DNA of 64,000 bases from Thermoguttaceae bacterium (GTDB taxonomy: Bacteria > Planctomycetota > Planctomycetia > Pirellulales > Thermoguttaceae), in NCBI GenBank assembly GCA_017937485.1, contig JAGBDN010000013.1:1-64000 (forward strand). Reading direction: 5' to 3'. The position numbers and the translations under genes were made by a program. Numbering within the stretch: position 1 is the stretch's first letter; each line of letters starts with the position of its first letter. Shown here piece by piece: positions 8,875 to 18,242 of the stretch. Below the pieces are notes generated by a model. It was not told the origin of the DNA. It ran no database searches and saw nothing but the letters and a program-made list of their open reading frames with translations.

Positions 8875-11163
8875 ATGTCGATTTTATCGTCGTTGGACTC
8901 GAAAAAAACGGAAACGCGTTCCGACGCCGGAACGTCCGGAGGAACCGGCGGAGCGGGAAAGAAGCGCGAACCGGAGCCGTCGGCGTCTCTTTTCGAACAA
9001 ATTCGCGAAGTTTGCGAGTCGCTGGCGGTCGCGCTCTTTTTAGCGTTTCTCTTCAAAACGTTTGAGGCGGAGGCTTACGTCATCCCGACCGGCTCGATGG
9101 CGCCGACGCTGTTGGGGCGGCATAAGGACGTCGTTTGCGACGAATGCGGCTTCCCGTTCCAAGTCAGCGCGAGCGAGGAAATGGACGGCGCCGCGAACGT
9201 TCGCAGCGGACGGCACGTCGTCGCCGGAACTTGCCCGCAATGCTCGTATACGAAGTATTTTGGGGACGAAATTCCGAATCCGAAACAGGACGGAGGCGCG
9301 CCTTCCTTTGCCGGCGACCGCATTCTCGTCAGCAAGTTGGAGTTCGACCAACGCGATTTGGAGCGTTGGGACGTCTCCGTCTTCCGCTCGCCCGCCGACC
9401 CGAACATCAACTTTATTAAACGAATCGTCGGGCTGCCGAACGAACGCCTTCGCGTCCAATACGGCGACCTTTTCGTTCAACCGCTCGGCGAAGCGGAGAT
9501 CGCGGCGGCGGACGGAAGCGGAAAGAACGGCGCCGCGAAGGTCGCGACCGGGAACGGCGCGAACGAAATGACGCCGGACGTCGACCTCTCCGACGCGCTT
9601 GCGACCGGCGACGCGGCGAACGGCGTCGGAAGCGAAAGCGAAACGGCGGCGGCCGCGGCGGGCGCGCCGTTCGAGATCGCCCGCAAAGATTGGCGATATT
9701 TGCGGCAAATTTTGCAAACCGTTTGCGACGCGGATTATTCGGCGCCGAAATTGGCCGCGCTCGGTTGGCCGGAGCCTTGGACGGACGACTTGGCGGCGCG
9801 GAACGAAGGCGTCGCCGCTTGGACGGGATTCGGCGAAGCGGGGGCGCGCGGCTTCCGGTTCGACGGCGCTCCGGTCAAAACGGAGACGCGGGAGACGTTG
9901 CGGCTCGGGACGGAGGCGAACGTCGCGCCGGTCGCGCCGGAAGACGTCGAAACGAGTTGGATGCGGTACCGCCGCGTTGTTCCGTCGTCGACCGACTGGT
10001 TTTACTTGACGACCGGCAAACTCCCGCCGGAGGTCGAGCGGAGCGGCGTCGTCGCGAACAACCCGCGACTGATCGACGACTTTACCGCTTATAACGCCGG
10101 AATTTCCCGCTTCGCGGAGCCGAACCGCGTTACCGGCGCCTATCAATGGGCGAACGACGGAACCGACGACTTCGCCGCTTACGCGCGCCAACTCGCCGAC
10201 CCGAACGTCGACGGCGGAAGCCGAATCGTTTGCGCGAAAAATCCGGACGGGTTCGGGTACAACTGGGTCGGCGACTTGGCCGTTTCTTGCCGATTGACGG
10301 TCGAAAAGAACGCGTCGCCGGACGACCGAATTTTGTTCGATTTGGTTCGCGGCGGCGTCGTCTTCCGTTGCGCGGTCGACCCGAGCGCGGCGACGGCGAC
10401 GCTGTCGATTCCGGGCGTTCCGGAGTTCGAGCCGACGACGGCGCAATTCCCGTTCGCGGTTGGAAAAACGGTCGATTTCGTCTTTTTGAACGTCGACGAA
10501 GAGATGCGCGTCGTCGTCGACGGGGCGGAACTTGACTTCCCGAGCGTCGGCGCCGACGGGGCGAACGTCGCGGCGATCGGGGGCGGGCGATACTCCGCGC
10601 TTGCGACGCCGAATCCGGAGACGGGCGTCGCGCCGTTGCCGCGCGACCGCGACCCGAACGCTCGCGACTTGGCGCCGGTCGCCGTCGGAGCGCGCGGAGC
10701 GACCGTTCGCGTCGAGCGGCTGAAAGTGTTGCGCGACGTTTATTACATCGCCGCCGGCTGGGGGCTCGAACGTTGGGATTCGACGCGCTTCGCCGACTCG
10801 CGCAGCTCGCGCCGTTGCGACCGCCTCTTCGACTCGCGTCCGCGATTCGACGAAGCCGGGGGGCCGGAGCGGTTCGAAGAGGAGTTCGCGCGCTTTATGT
10901 CGTCGCCGTCCGAATGGGGCGGATACGGGCGGACGAAATCGGCGCTTTACCGTCAAAACGCCGACCAATACGTCGCGTTCGGCGACAACAGCGGGTTCAG
11001 CCAAGACAGCCGCCTTTGGACGACGAACTCCGTTCCGCATTACGTCGACCGCAAGTATTTGATCGGCAAAGCGTTTTGCGTTTACTGGCCGCACGGGAAG
11101 CCGCTTCCGGTCGTCGGTTGGCATTTTTGGCCGAATTTCGGCAAGATGCGCCGCGTCGACTAA
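8875..11163 (+). CDS. lepB: Enlarged signal peptidase I with zinc-ribbon-like and beta-sandwich insertions
   Basis: 762 aa from ATG 8875, chosen because AGAAAGG lies 8 bases upstream; an in-frame start at 8677 would add 66 low-complexity residues. Ordinary signal peptidases I are about 200-350 aa. It cleaves Sec/Tat signal peptides at the membrane. Visible parts: transmembrane helix about 46-61; nucleophile Ser74 in PTGSMAPTL; CxxC (88/91) and CPQC (120/123) forming a possible zinc ribbon; box C GDRILVSK (148-154); general base Lys182 in NFIKRIVGLPNE; and box E GDNSGFSQDSR (703-713). Between about 205 and 700 sits an extra ~500-residue region. Its part 460-620 reads like a concanavalin/LamG-type beta-sandwich. 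All catalytic boxes are kept, so the enzyme is probably active. Confidence 0.9.
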   Translation: MSILSSLDSKKTETRSDAGTSGGTGGAGKKREPEPSASLFEQIREVCESLAVALFLAFLFKTFEAEAYVIPTGSMAPTLLGRHKDVVCDECGFPFQVSASEEMDGAANVRSGRHVVAGTCPQCSYTKYFGDEIPNPKQDGGAPSFAGDRILVSKLEFDQRDLERWDVSVFRSPADPNINFIKRIVGLPNERLRVQYGDLFVQPLGEAEIAAADGSGKNGAAKVATGNGANEMTPDVDLSDALATGDAANGVGSESETAAAAAGAPFEIARKDWRYLRQILQTVCDADYSAPKLAALGWPEPWTDDLAARNEGVAAWTGFGEAGARGFRFDGAPVKTETRETLRLGTEANVAPVAPEDVETSWMRYRRVVPSSTDWFYLTTGKLPPEVERSGVVANNPRLIDDFTAYNAGISRFAEPNRVTGAYQWANDGTDDFAAYARQLADPNVDGGSRIVCAKNPDGFGYNWVGDLAVSCRLTVEKNASPDDRILFDLVRGGVVFRCAVDPSAATATLSIPGVPEFEPTTAQFPFAVGKTVDFVFLNVDEEMRVVVDGAELDFPSVGADGANVAAIGGGRYSALATPNPETGVAPLPRDRDPNARDLAPVAVGARGATVRVERLKVLRDVYYIAAGWGLERWDSTRFADSRSSRRCDRLFDSRPRFDEAGGPERFEEEFARFMSSPSEWGGYGRTKSALYRQNADQYVAFGDNSGFSQDSRLWTTNSVPHYVDRKYLIGKAFCVYWPHGKPLPVVGWHFWPNFGKMRRVD

Positions 11164-11423
11164 ATACTTTACGGGGGTTGCGCAAACTTTGCCGGTCGGC
11201 GATTTCGCGCGGTTTTTAGCGGTCGACGCGATTTTGCCGACAAAGCGGGCGAAGCGTTCGGGCGGTCGGCTCGGGCGTTTCGCCGTCGGCGCGAAAATTT
11301 TTTGTCTTTTTTCTCGGACGCCGAAATCTTTCGCGGCGCCTCGTTCGTCTTGCTTAACGGAGGGCGGAGCGAAGCGAAAGGCGGCGAGCGATTCGAACGG
11401 GCGTTTTTCACGTTAATTAATAA

Positions 11424-12137
11424 ATGACGACGACAACCAAGAAACGACGCTTCGTCTTTCCGGACGACGGCTCGGCGGCGCGATCGCCCGCGGAGCGGAA
11501 GCTGGAGGACGTTTTCACTCGCTTCGAGCCGGAGCTGTTGGGGACGCTCCAACATTTGTTGGGGAATCCGGACGACGCTCGCGACGCGTTGCAAGAAGGA
11601 TTCGTTCGCTGTTGGAAGAAGCGGGACGCGGTCGACGAAATCGCGAATTTGCGCGCTTGGGTTTTTCGCGTCGCGTACAACGTCGGACTCGACTTGCTCA
11701 AAAGCGGTTGGCGGCGTCGGCGGAAGGCGGTCGCCGTCGAGGAACTCGAACCGGCGGCGCGCGACGGCGAACCGGAGGAACGAGCGCTCGAACGGGAACG
11801 GCTCGCCGCGTTGCGCGACGCGATTCGACGGCTCGAAGGAAAAGAAAAGGACGTCTTCCTGTTGCGTCAAAACGGCGCGCTGACATACGAGCAAATCGCG
11901 CAAGCGACCGGTCTTCCTGTCGGAACCGTCAAAACGGCGATGCGGCGCGCGTTGGCGAAGTTGCGAACGGCGGACGAAATTAGCGCGTTGCGCGTCGCGG
12001 AGCGGAGCGACGAGCGCGACCAAAACGAAAGCGGGGCGGAAAGCGAGACGACAGAAAAAGATCGAGAAAACGCGGCGGCGGACGGCGACGGGACGAGCGC
12101 GGCGAACGGTCGAAACGCGGCGGAGACGGAACGATGA
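11424..12137 (+). CDS. ECF-family RNA polymerase sigma factor
   Basis: 237 aa. The sigma2 region (about residues 25-95) contains DARDALQEGFVRCWKK and LRAWVFRVAYNVGLDLLKS, which bind the core enzyme and the -10 element. The sigma4 region (about 130-185) has LRQNGALTYEQIAQATGLPVGTVKTAMRRALAKLR, a helix-turn-helix for the -35 element. The last ~45 residues are a Ser/Glu/Asn-rich tail. The stop codon overlaps the start of the next gene (ATGA), so the two are translationally coupled and the partner is probably its anti-sigma factor. No Shine-Dalgarno site is visible before the ATG. Confidence 0.93.
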   Translation: MTTTTKKRRFVFPDDGSAARSPAERKLEDVFTRFEPELLGTLQHLLGNPDDARDALQEGFVRCWKKRDAVDEIANLRAWVFRVAYNVGLDLLKSGWRRRRKAVAVEELEPAARDGEPEERALERERLAALRDAIRRLEGKEKDVFLLRQNGALTYEQIAQATGLPVGTVKTAMRRALAKLRTADEISALRVAERSDERDQNESGAESETTEKDRENAAADGDGTSAANGRNAAETER

Positions 12138-15100
12138 AGAGCAAATTTTCCGAACAAGAATTGAAGGAGCGGACGCTCGAGCTGTTGTACGGTCTTCTCG
12201 ACGAGAACGAAGCGGAAGAATTGCGCCGTTTGATCGCGTCCGACGCGACCGCCGCCCGGATTTTCGACGAAGCGCGAGAGACCGCCGACCGGTTTGCGCG
12301 CGCCGCTCGTTGGGAAGAGGCGCCGGAAACGGAGGAAAACGAAACGACGGCGAAAAACGTCGCGGTCGAAACGGCTCCGTTCGACGGAGGCGCCGCCTTT
12401 TTATTCGACTCGTTTTCGACGGCCGTCGACGCGGAAACGCCGGAAACGGGAGAAACGAACGCGCTCGCGGCGGGCGGAGAGTCGAGCGGCTCGAATCGAA
12501 AAAGGGCGAAACGTCGCTTGAATTTGTTGCGAAAAACAAAGTTGGCGTCGAAAAACGAACGCTCCGAAAAAGACGGCGACGGCGGCAAACGACGGGAATC
12601 GCGAAAAGAACGGCGCCGCGAAAAAACGGAAAAATCGGCAAGTTTTGCGAAATCGGCGCGCCCGGCGTCCGCGTCGCGATTCCGGTTCGGCGCGAAGGGA
12701 CGCGTCGACGGCGCGAGCGGTTGGGCGACGGTCGGGCGAACGTCGCGCGGCGACGGCGCTCGACGTTCGGCGGCGCGTCGATTTTTATCCCGGGTTCCGA
12801 AACCGACGCTCTTCCAAAACTTGATTATCGCGTTGGCGATCGTCGCGCTTTCGACGGCGGTCGGCTTTTGGGCGCAAGAATCGGCGTTGCAAGCGCGTTT
12901 TCGAGACGATTTTCGAATCCAAATCGCGGCGCCGCGAACGTTGGCGCGCGGCGAGTCGCAAACGATCTCGGCGACGACGACCGCGCCGAACGGGAAACCG
13001 CGTCGCGTTCCGATTCGCTTCTCCTTTTCGGACGCGGAAACCGGGGCGCCGCTTCTCGCGCATACCGAAAGCGGCGACGCGAGCGGCGTCGCGCGCTTCA
13101 AGATTCCGGACGTTTCCAACTTCCCGGCGCGAACGTTGTTGACGATTTCCGCCGGCGAACGAGAAATTGAAACGTTTGAAACGATTTTATCGGTCGTCGA
13201 CGCGCCCAAAGCGAACGACGGCGCGAACGCGGCGGCGCGGTTCGCCGCGTCGGAGGCGGTTGCCGAAAGCGCCGTCGAAATCGCAGCGTCGGAGAGACGG
13301 CGAGCGCAAAAGAAGGCGTTTGCCGAGGCGCTGAAAAAAAGGAACGACGGACGGAGTATGGCGATGAGAGCGTCTTTGGCTCCGACCGGCAAAATGGGGA
13401 CGGCGACGGGTTCGCCGAGCGCGTCCGCGCCTGGAACGATGGCGGCGCCGCCTATTTCCGGCTTTGACGCGATGCGGCGGCGACACGCTTTTCGTTCGGC
13501 GCAGATGGCGGCGCCGCCTATTTCCGGCTTTGACGCGATGGGAATGGGCGCGCCCGCGTCTCCGGACGGCGGAATGGGAACGGCGACGGGCTCGATGAGC
13601 GCGTCTCCGGCTTCCGTCGGCGGAATGTCGAATCAAATGGGCGGAATGGGAGCGGCGACGGGTTCGATGAGCGCGTCTCCGGCTTCCGTCGGCGGAATGT
13701 CGAATCAAATGGGCGGAATGGGAGCGGCGACGGGTTCGATGAGCGCGTCTCCTTCTTTCGACGTCGCAATGTCGGCTCAAATGGGCGGAATGGGGGCTTC
13801 GCCGAGCGCGTCTTCGTCCTCCGACGTCGCAATGTCGGACAAAATGGGCGGAACGTTGAGCGCGTCTCCGGCTTCCGTCGGCGGAATGAGAATGATGGAC
13901 GCCGCCGCGCCGTCGAGCGCGTCTCCGACTTCCGACGTCGCAATGTCGGCTCAAATGGGCGGAACGGAGGCGCCGCCGAGCGCGTCTTCGGCTTCCGACG
14001 GCGAAACGGCGAACAAAACGGACGCGTCGCCGAAGTTTAGTTTTGCGACCGACGACCCGAAACTCGATGTTTTCTTGTCGTCGTTGGCCCTGATGGGAAC
14101 GAGCGCGTCGAACGACGATTTGGACGCCGAAACGCCGACCGCCGTCGCCGAAGAAGCGGCGCCGAACGATTTTAACCGCGCGGTCGCCGAACTTGAAAGC
14201 GCGCTTTCGGACGGCGGCAAAACGCTTGAATCGGAGAACGACGGCGAGAATCGGCGCGAGTTGGCCGCGACGCTCGCCGCGCCGGAGAAACGCGGGCTCG
14301 ACGTTCGCTTTTATCCGACCGGAGGCCGGCTCGTCGCCGGGCGCGAAAACGTCGTTTGGTTCGAATGCGTCGACGCCGCCGGACGCCCGGTCGTCGGCGA
14401 GTTCGCGTTGAACGACTCGGAAGGGCGCGTCGCGACGGCGAAAACGTCCGAAGGGGGCGTCGGTTCGCTCCGTTGGACGCCGGACGTCGACGAGACGTAT
14501 TCGCTCGAAACCGCGTTCGACGGTAAAATTGCAAAAGTCGCCGAAAGCGGTAAAAACGATAAAAGCGGTAAAATCGGAGGCGGCGACGACAAAGTGAAGG
14601 ACGCGGCGGAAGAACCGGCGTTAGCGGAATTGGCGTCGGCCGACTCCGCGGAGGACTGGCTTCCGGCGTCGTCGTTCGAAACGTTCCGCTTTTCGGCGCC
14701 GGCGGCGACCGTCGAGCGCGTCGCTTTTTCCGTGTCGTCGCGAGTTTTGGAAAACGGCGAAGACGTCGAACTTGAAATTTGGTGCGAAAATGAAACTCCG
14801 TTGGCGGCGACCGTCGAAAAGAACGGCGTCGCGTTGACGCAGCGCGTTTGGACGGCGAAAAAAGGGCGGCGGCGCGTCGTTCTTCCGTTCGACGCGAACG
14901 TTTCCGGCGTTTTGAACGTTTCCCTTTGGAATTGCGCGCGGGCGCCGTTCGAGAAGATCGGTTCGGCGGCGTTTTATCGGAAGTCGACGGTCGCGCCGAC
15001 GCTCGCGGCGACCGTCGAACGAAACGACGCCGGAAAACGCGCGTTGCGGGTCGCCGTCGACTCGAAAAAAGAATGGGAGAACGCGGAATCGATTCGCCTC

Positions 15101-15823
15101 AAAGCGTTTTGGGCCCCGACGCTCGACGCGGCGCTCGGCGCGCTCGAACTCGACGAAACGCTCCTTTACGCGTCGGACGAACGGCGCGCCGAGACGTTGG
15201 CGACGCTGGAACTTCCGGCGGCGACCGAGCCGATTTTGTTCGATAATTTGCTCGAACTGAAGGAAAGCGCGCTGAAAAAATTGAACGCGTTTTGGTTGGG
15301 CGAAGCCGGGTTGGCCGGACGCGTCGTCGGCTTGGGGTTCCTCGGGTGCGGCGCGTTGGCGGCGCTGACGGTCTTTTGCGTCGTGTTCGGCGCGTTGAAG
15401 GCGCGGCGCGGCGCCGTCGTCGTCCTCTTCTGCGCGGCGCTCGCGACGTTCTTTTATTTCGAACGGCGACGAATCGACTTTTCCGAGACCCTTTCGCAAG
15501 CGATCGCCGTTTCGGTCGACGAGTCGAAGGCGGCGCAAAGGAACGCGGACGGCGCCGCGAACGTCGCGAACGTTTCAAACGACGACGCGGAAAAGACGGC
15601 GACTCCAAGCGTTCGGTCGGCCGTCTTGGTTCGAATCGACGACTTTGACGCGACGGAACTGGCGAACGCCGTCGATTGGAGCGTTCCGTTGACCGGGAAC
15701 TTGGCGACGACCGACGTCGGAGTCGTTTTAGTGAAAATGGTCGCCGACGACGGAACGCGCGCTTGGAAGGCGGTTGCGTTGGGCGGCGAAAACGACGACG
15801 AAGAGTCGGAGCAAAACCGGTAA
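12134..15823 (+). CDS. Giant membrane anti-sigma-like protein with macroglobulin-like domains and Met/Ser/Gly repeats
   Basis: 1229 aa, start overlapping the sigma stop by 4 bases. Residues 1-60 (QELKERTLELLYGLLDENEAEELRRLI) look like the cytoplasmic helical anti-sigma N-terminus, but without the HxxxCxxC zinc motif. A basic linker is followed by a transmembrane helix about 225-245 (LIIALAIVALSTAVGFWA). Outside are a macroglobulin/Ig-like domain (about 255-355), a Met/Ser/Ala/Gly-rich repeat region (about 414-632), and a second macroglobulin-like domain (about 719-800) with the motif FYPTGGRLVAGRENVVW. Two more hydrophobic helices lie about 1065-1110, then a ~120-residue tail. I infer that a periplasmic event is sensed and the sigma factor released; the signal is unknown. 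Confidence 0.7.
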   Translation: MKSKFSEQELKERTLELLYGLLDENEAEELRRLIASDATAARIFDEARETADRFARAARWEEAPETEENETTAKNVAVETAPFDGGAAFLFDSFSTAVDAETPETGETNALAAGGESSGSNRKRAKRRLNLLRKTKLASKNERSEKDGDGGKRRESRKERRREKTEKSASFAKSARPASASRFRFGAKGRVDGASGWATVGRTSRGDGARRSAARRFLSRVPKPTLFQNLIIALAIVALSTAVGFWAQESALQARFRDDFRIQIAAPRTLARGESQTISATTTAPNGKPRRVPIRFSFSDAETGAPLLAHTESGDASGVARFKIPDVSNFPARTLLTISAGEREIETFETILSVVDAPKANDGANAAARFAASEAVAESAVEIAASERRRAQKKAFAEALKKRNDGRSMAMRASLAPTGKMGTATGSPSASAPGTMAAPPISGFDAMRRRHAFRSAQMAAPPISGFDAMGMGAPASPDGGMGTATGSMSASPASVGGMSNQMGGMGAATGSMSASPASVGGMSNQMGGMGAATGSMSASPSFDVAMSAQMGGMGASPSASSSSDVAMSDKMGGTLSASPASVGGMRMMDAAAPSSASPTSDVAMSAQMGGTEAPPSASSASDGETANKTDASPKFSFATDDPKLDVFLSSLALMGTSASNDDLDAETPTAVAEEAAPNDFNRAVAELESALSDGGKTLESENDGENRRELAATLAAPEKRGLDVRFYPTGGRLVAGRENVVWFECVDAAGRPVVGEFALNDSEGRVATAKTSEGGVGSLRWTPDVDETYSLETAFDGKIAKVAESGKNDKSGKIGGGDDKVKDAAEEPALAELASADSAEDWLPASSFETFRFSAPAATVERVAFSVSSRVLENGEDVELEIWCENETPLAATVEKNGVALTQRVWTAKKGRRRVVLPFDANVSGVLNVSLWNCARAPFEKIGSAAFYRKSTVAPTLAATVERNDAGKRALRVAVDSKKEWENAESIRLKAFWAPTLDAALGALELDETLLYASDERRAETLATLELPAATEPILFDNLLELKESALKKLNAFWLGEAGLAGRVVGLGFLGCGALAALTVFCVVFGALKARRGAVVVLFCAALATFFYFERRRIDFSETLSQAIAVSVDESKAAQRNADGAANVANVSNDDAEKTATPSVRSAVLVRIDDFDATELANAVDWSVPLTGNLATTDVGVVLVKMVADDGTRAWKAVALGGENDDEESEQNR
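13439..13540 (+). repeat. Direct repeat of 36 bases inside the anti-sigma-like gene
   Basis: Bases 13439-13474 recur exactly at 13505-13540, 66 bases apart. They encode MAAPPISGFDAM twice, separated by an arginine/histidine-rich decapeptide. The repeat keeps the reading frame. Confidence 0.9.
13570..13985 (+). repeat. Tandem 72-base repeats encoding Met/Ser/Gly-rich 24-residue units
   Basis: The unit reads about GMGAATGSMSASPASVGGMSNQMG. Two copies are nearly identical (one starting at 13570, the next at 13642), a third begins at 13714 and diverges in its second half, and shorter degenerate derivatives run to about 13985. All keep frame. High methionine content suggests a flexible, possibly oxidation-sensitive or metal-binding linker; that is inference. 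Confidence 0.88.
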
Positions 15824-15866
15824 AAACGTTAGAATCGTTAGTTGGATAGCGACGTTTTAACGGCGA

Positions 15867-15911
15867 AAACCGTTCGTCGGCGGCGAAAGCGCGTCGGCGA
15901 GCGGTTTTTTT
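15867..15911 (+). terminator. Rho-independent terminator of the sigma/anti-sigma operon
   Basis: AAACCGTTCGTCGG (15867-15880) pairs, with G-U pairs, with the arm at 15893-15907 ending GCGGTTT. The loop GCGAAAGC-like sequence sits between, and TTTTTTT follows. It starts 44 bases after the stop codon. The remainder of the spacer to 16112 holds nothing recognisable. Confidence 0.8.
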
Positions 15912-16112
15912 GCGTCGCGTCGCGACGGAACGGGCGCGTTTGAGCGGCGACTGGAAAGTTTGACGCGCTTGAAAAGGAAGAAGAAACAAAGGGCGTTTTA
16001 AGGGTGGAAAAAAGGCGGAAAGACGTTTCGCGAACTTCGGCGAGGCGATTGAAGGGCGAAGGGAAAGGCGAGGTCGGCGCGTTGAAAATCGACGGCGTTG
16101 GAGAACGAGGAA

Positions 16113-17981
16113 TCAACGCGGCGCGTTCGTCGACGTTTGCAACGCGTCGAGGCGGGAACGGTCGGCGGTCGACGCGGAGTCGAGTCGGCTCGGGACGGCG
16201 CGTTCGATCGGGAGATGGTTGAGGGCGGCGCGCATTAGCGGCGTCCAAAAATCGCGAGCGTCTTGCGTCGCGAAGAGCGCCCGAAGCGGTTCCGCGTAAG
16301 GTAGAGGGCGACCGGCGATCGATTTGTCGAGATAAAAACTGTACGTCAAATCGTTCGATTGATAAACGGCGACGATTTTGTTCGGGTAACGCGAGTCGAA
16401 AACGAGGCCTTCCGGACGCGTTTCGAAAAGAATTTCAAATTCGTTGAAGGGCGTCGCGTCGTTCATAAAGCGATAGGAAACAAGCGTTTGCGACGGATGA
16501 ACGCGGAGGCGGTTTTCGGCGCAAAGTCGGCTCCAAAAGGAGTGCGGGAACGCGCCGTCGAGGATGCGGAGCGAACCGGCGCCGAGAAAAACGCCGCGCC
16601 GCGTCGCGCCCCTTTCGACCGAAAATTCCGCGACGACGCCGGAAAAACGCGGCAAGTCAACTTGCGAAGTCAACTTTTGGAGGTCGCAACGGAAGACGCG
16701 AAACCCGTCGAGCCGCGTCGTCCAAACGCGTTCGGCGACCGTCGGAAAAGGGGCGTTCGTTTCGTCGGATTTCGCGTCGAGAGGGGCGGCGTTTTCAAGC
16801 GTCGAAGCGGTTGCGTCGATTTTGTCGGCTTGGGCGGCCGCGACGGCGGGCGTCGGGAAAAATTCCGCGCCGAAATCGGGGGCGTCGCCCGCGGAGACGG
16901 CGCCGACGAACCAACTTTCGGGGCTCAACGAGCGGAAAAAAGGGAAAAAACGCGCCGCGAAAACGCTCGGCGTCGGCGTCGAACCGGAGTCGAACGAGAA
17001 ACGGGCGCTTCCGGCGTCGCGCGCCGTTTCGAGCGAAACGAAGAGCGGACGCGGGGCGGAAATTTTGCGCGGTTCGAAGAGCGCTTCGGTTCGTTTGCGC
17101 TCCGGCGAATCGACGTAAAGAGCGCGAAAACGTTCGAGCGTCGGCGCTTCCGACGCGAACGCGACGACTTCGCGCTCCGTCGTCGCCGTCGAAACGTCCG
17201 CCGCGCCGCGGTCGGTTTGCGTCGCCGCGACGCGGAAAAGGGCGCGAAGATCGTTCGTCGAACGGGGCGTCGGCGGTTCGGCGGCGGCCCGCGCGGCGTC
17301 GAGCGTCGCTTGGAAGGCGGTTTCGTCTTGAAAAACGACTTGCTCGGCGACGACGCAAAGGGCGCGCGGACGTTCGGCGAAGGCGTTCGGGCCGACGAGA
17401 CGCAAAAACTCGGCGCAAAAAATATTTTTCGCTTGGAAAACGCTGAAATCGCGACAGTAAATCGTCGGAATAACGGCGAGAAGCGCGTCGCCGCTAAGAT
17501 CGCCGTCTTCGTCGAAAAGGAGCGAGGCGGTCGAAGGCGCGTCGGAACGAGGAATGTCGGCGGAATCTTCCGTGTTTTCCGGAGAATCGGTCGCGTCGAC
17601 GTTTTCGAAATCTTCGTTAAAATCGGCGGAGACGACGCGACCGGAACGCTCGTCGAACGAACGGACGAACGCGGTCAACGTTTGGGGGTCGACGTTCGTC
17701 AAAAAATAAATTTCGGGGCAAAAAACGGCGGGCTCCGCGGTCGACGGCGGCGAAAAGGTCGCGTTCAAATAACGACGAACGCCCGGGCGAAGGAATTGGC
17801 GGTCGGAAAAATCGACGTCGAACGGCGTCGCGGCGGTCAAACGAGCGCGTTCGACGTCGAGGGCCGCGTCCGTCGTTCGCCAATAAAGACGAAACGCGAC
17901 GAGACCGAGGAGCGTCGGGCCGCCGAGAAAGAAAAGGAGCGTCGTCCAAAAACGCCGCGTTCGATCGCGCAGTTTCGCCAT
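16113..17981 (-). CDS. Single-pass membrane protein of unknown function
   Basis: 622 aa. I do not recognise the family. One N-terminal transmembrane helix is visible (about residues 12-32, WTTLLFFLGGPTLLGLVAFRLYW) after a short basic segment, so the bulk should face the periplasm. The middle contains low-complexity acidic and Ala/Thr stretches (about 125-160 and 385-430). The C-terminal ~200 residues look more globular (LDGFRVFRCDLQKLTSQVDLP, FEILFETRPEGLVFDSRYP). Codon use is like the neighbours. The next gene on this strand, upstream at 18243, is separated by 260 bases of 9-nt-period repeat, so co-transcription is uncertain. The shape (single helix plus large exported part) is typical of lineage-specific planctomycete proteins. 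Confidence 0.72.
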   Translation of the reverse strand: MAKLRDRTRRFWTTLLFFLGGPTLLGLVAFRLYWRTTDAALDVERARLTAATPFDVDFSDRQFLRPGVRRYLNATFSPPSTAEPAVFCPEIYFLTNVDPQTLTAFVRSFDERSGRVVSADFNEDFENVDATDSPENTEDSADIPRSDAPSTASLLFDEDGDLSGDALLAVIPTIYCRDFSVFQAKNIFCAEFLRLVGPNAFAERPRALCVVAEQVVFQDETAFQATLDAARAAAEPPTPRSTNDLRALFRVAATQTDRGAADVSTATTEREVVAFASEAPTLERFRALYVDSPERKRTEALFEPRKISAPRPLFVSLETARDAGSARFSFDSGSTPTPSVFAARFFPFFRSLSPESWFVGAVSAGDAPDFGAEFFPTPAVAAAQADKIDATASTLENAAPLDAKSDETNAPFPTVAERVWTTRLDGFRVFRCDLQKLTSQVDLPRFSGVVAEFSVERGATRRGVFLGAGSLRILDGAFPHSFWSRLCAENRLRVHPSQTLVSYRFMNDATPFNEFEILFETRPEGLVFDSRYPNKIVAVYQSNDLTYSFYLDKSIAGRPLPYAEPLRALFATQDARDFWTPLMRAALNHLPIERAVPSRLDSASTADRSRLDALQTSTNAPR

Positions 17982-18051
17982 TGAGTTCGTAAAAACGAGT
18001 AAAAGTCGACAAGAAACGACTCGCCGACGCGCCGTCGAAAGGTTTTAAACG

Positions 18052-18241
18052 TCGTTAATACGTTAAAACCGTTAAAATTGTTAAAACCGTCCGGGAAAGC
18101 GCGTCGTTCGAGCGTCGAAAAAAGGGACGGAATCGCCGAATTTGACGCGGTCGTTAAAGGCGTTAAAAACGTTGGAAACGTTAAAAACGGTAAAACGGCA
18201 AAGCGCGCAAATTCGACGAAACCGGTTAAATCGGCGCGACC
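18052..18241. repeat. 9-nt-period degenerate repeat tract
   Basis: Consecutive nonamers can be read at 18061-18087 (CGTTAAAAC, CGTTAAAAT, TGTTAAAAC) and at about 18152-18241 (CGTTAAAGG, CGTTAAAAA, CGTTGGAAA, CGTTAAAAA, CGGTAAAAC and weaker units). The tract ends just before the stop codon of the minus-strand peptidase gene. Similar tracts occur in other spacers of this window. Confidence 0.75.
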
Positions 18242-18242
18242 G

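Noticed and set aside
9040..11124. Antisense open frame of 694 codons across lepB
   Set aside because: The product is Arg-rich nonsense covering a clear signal peptidase gene on the other strand.
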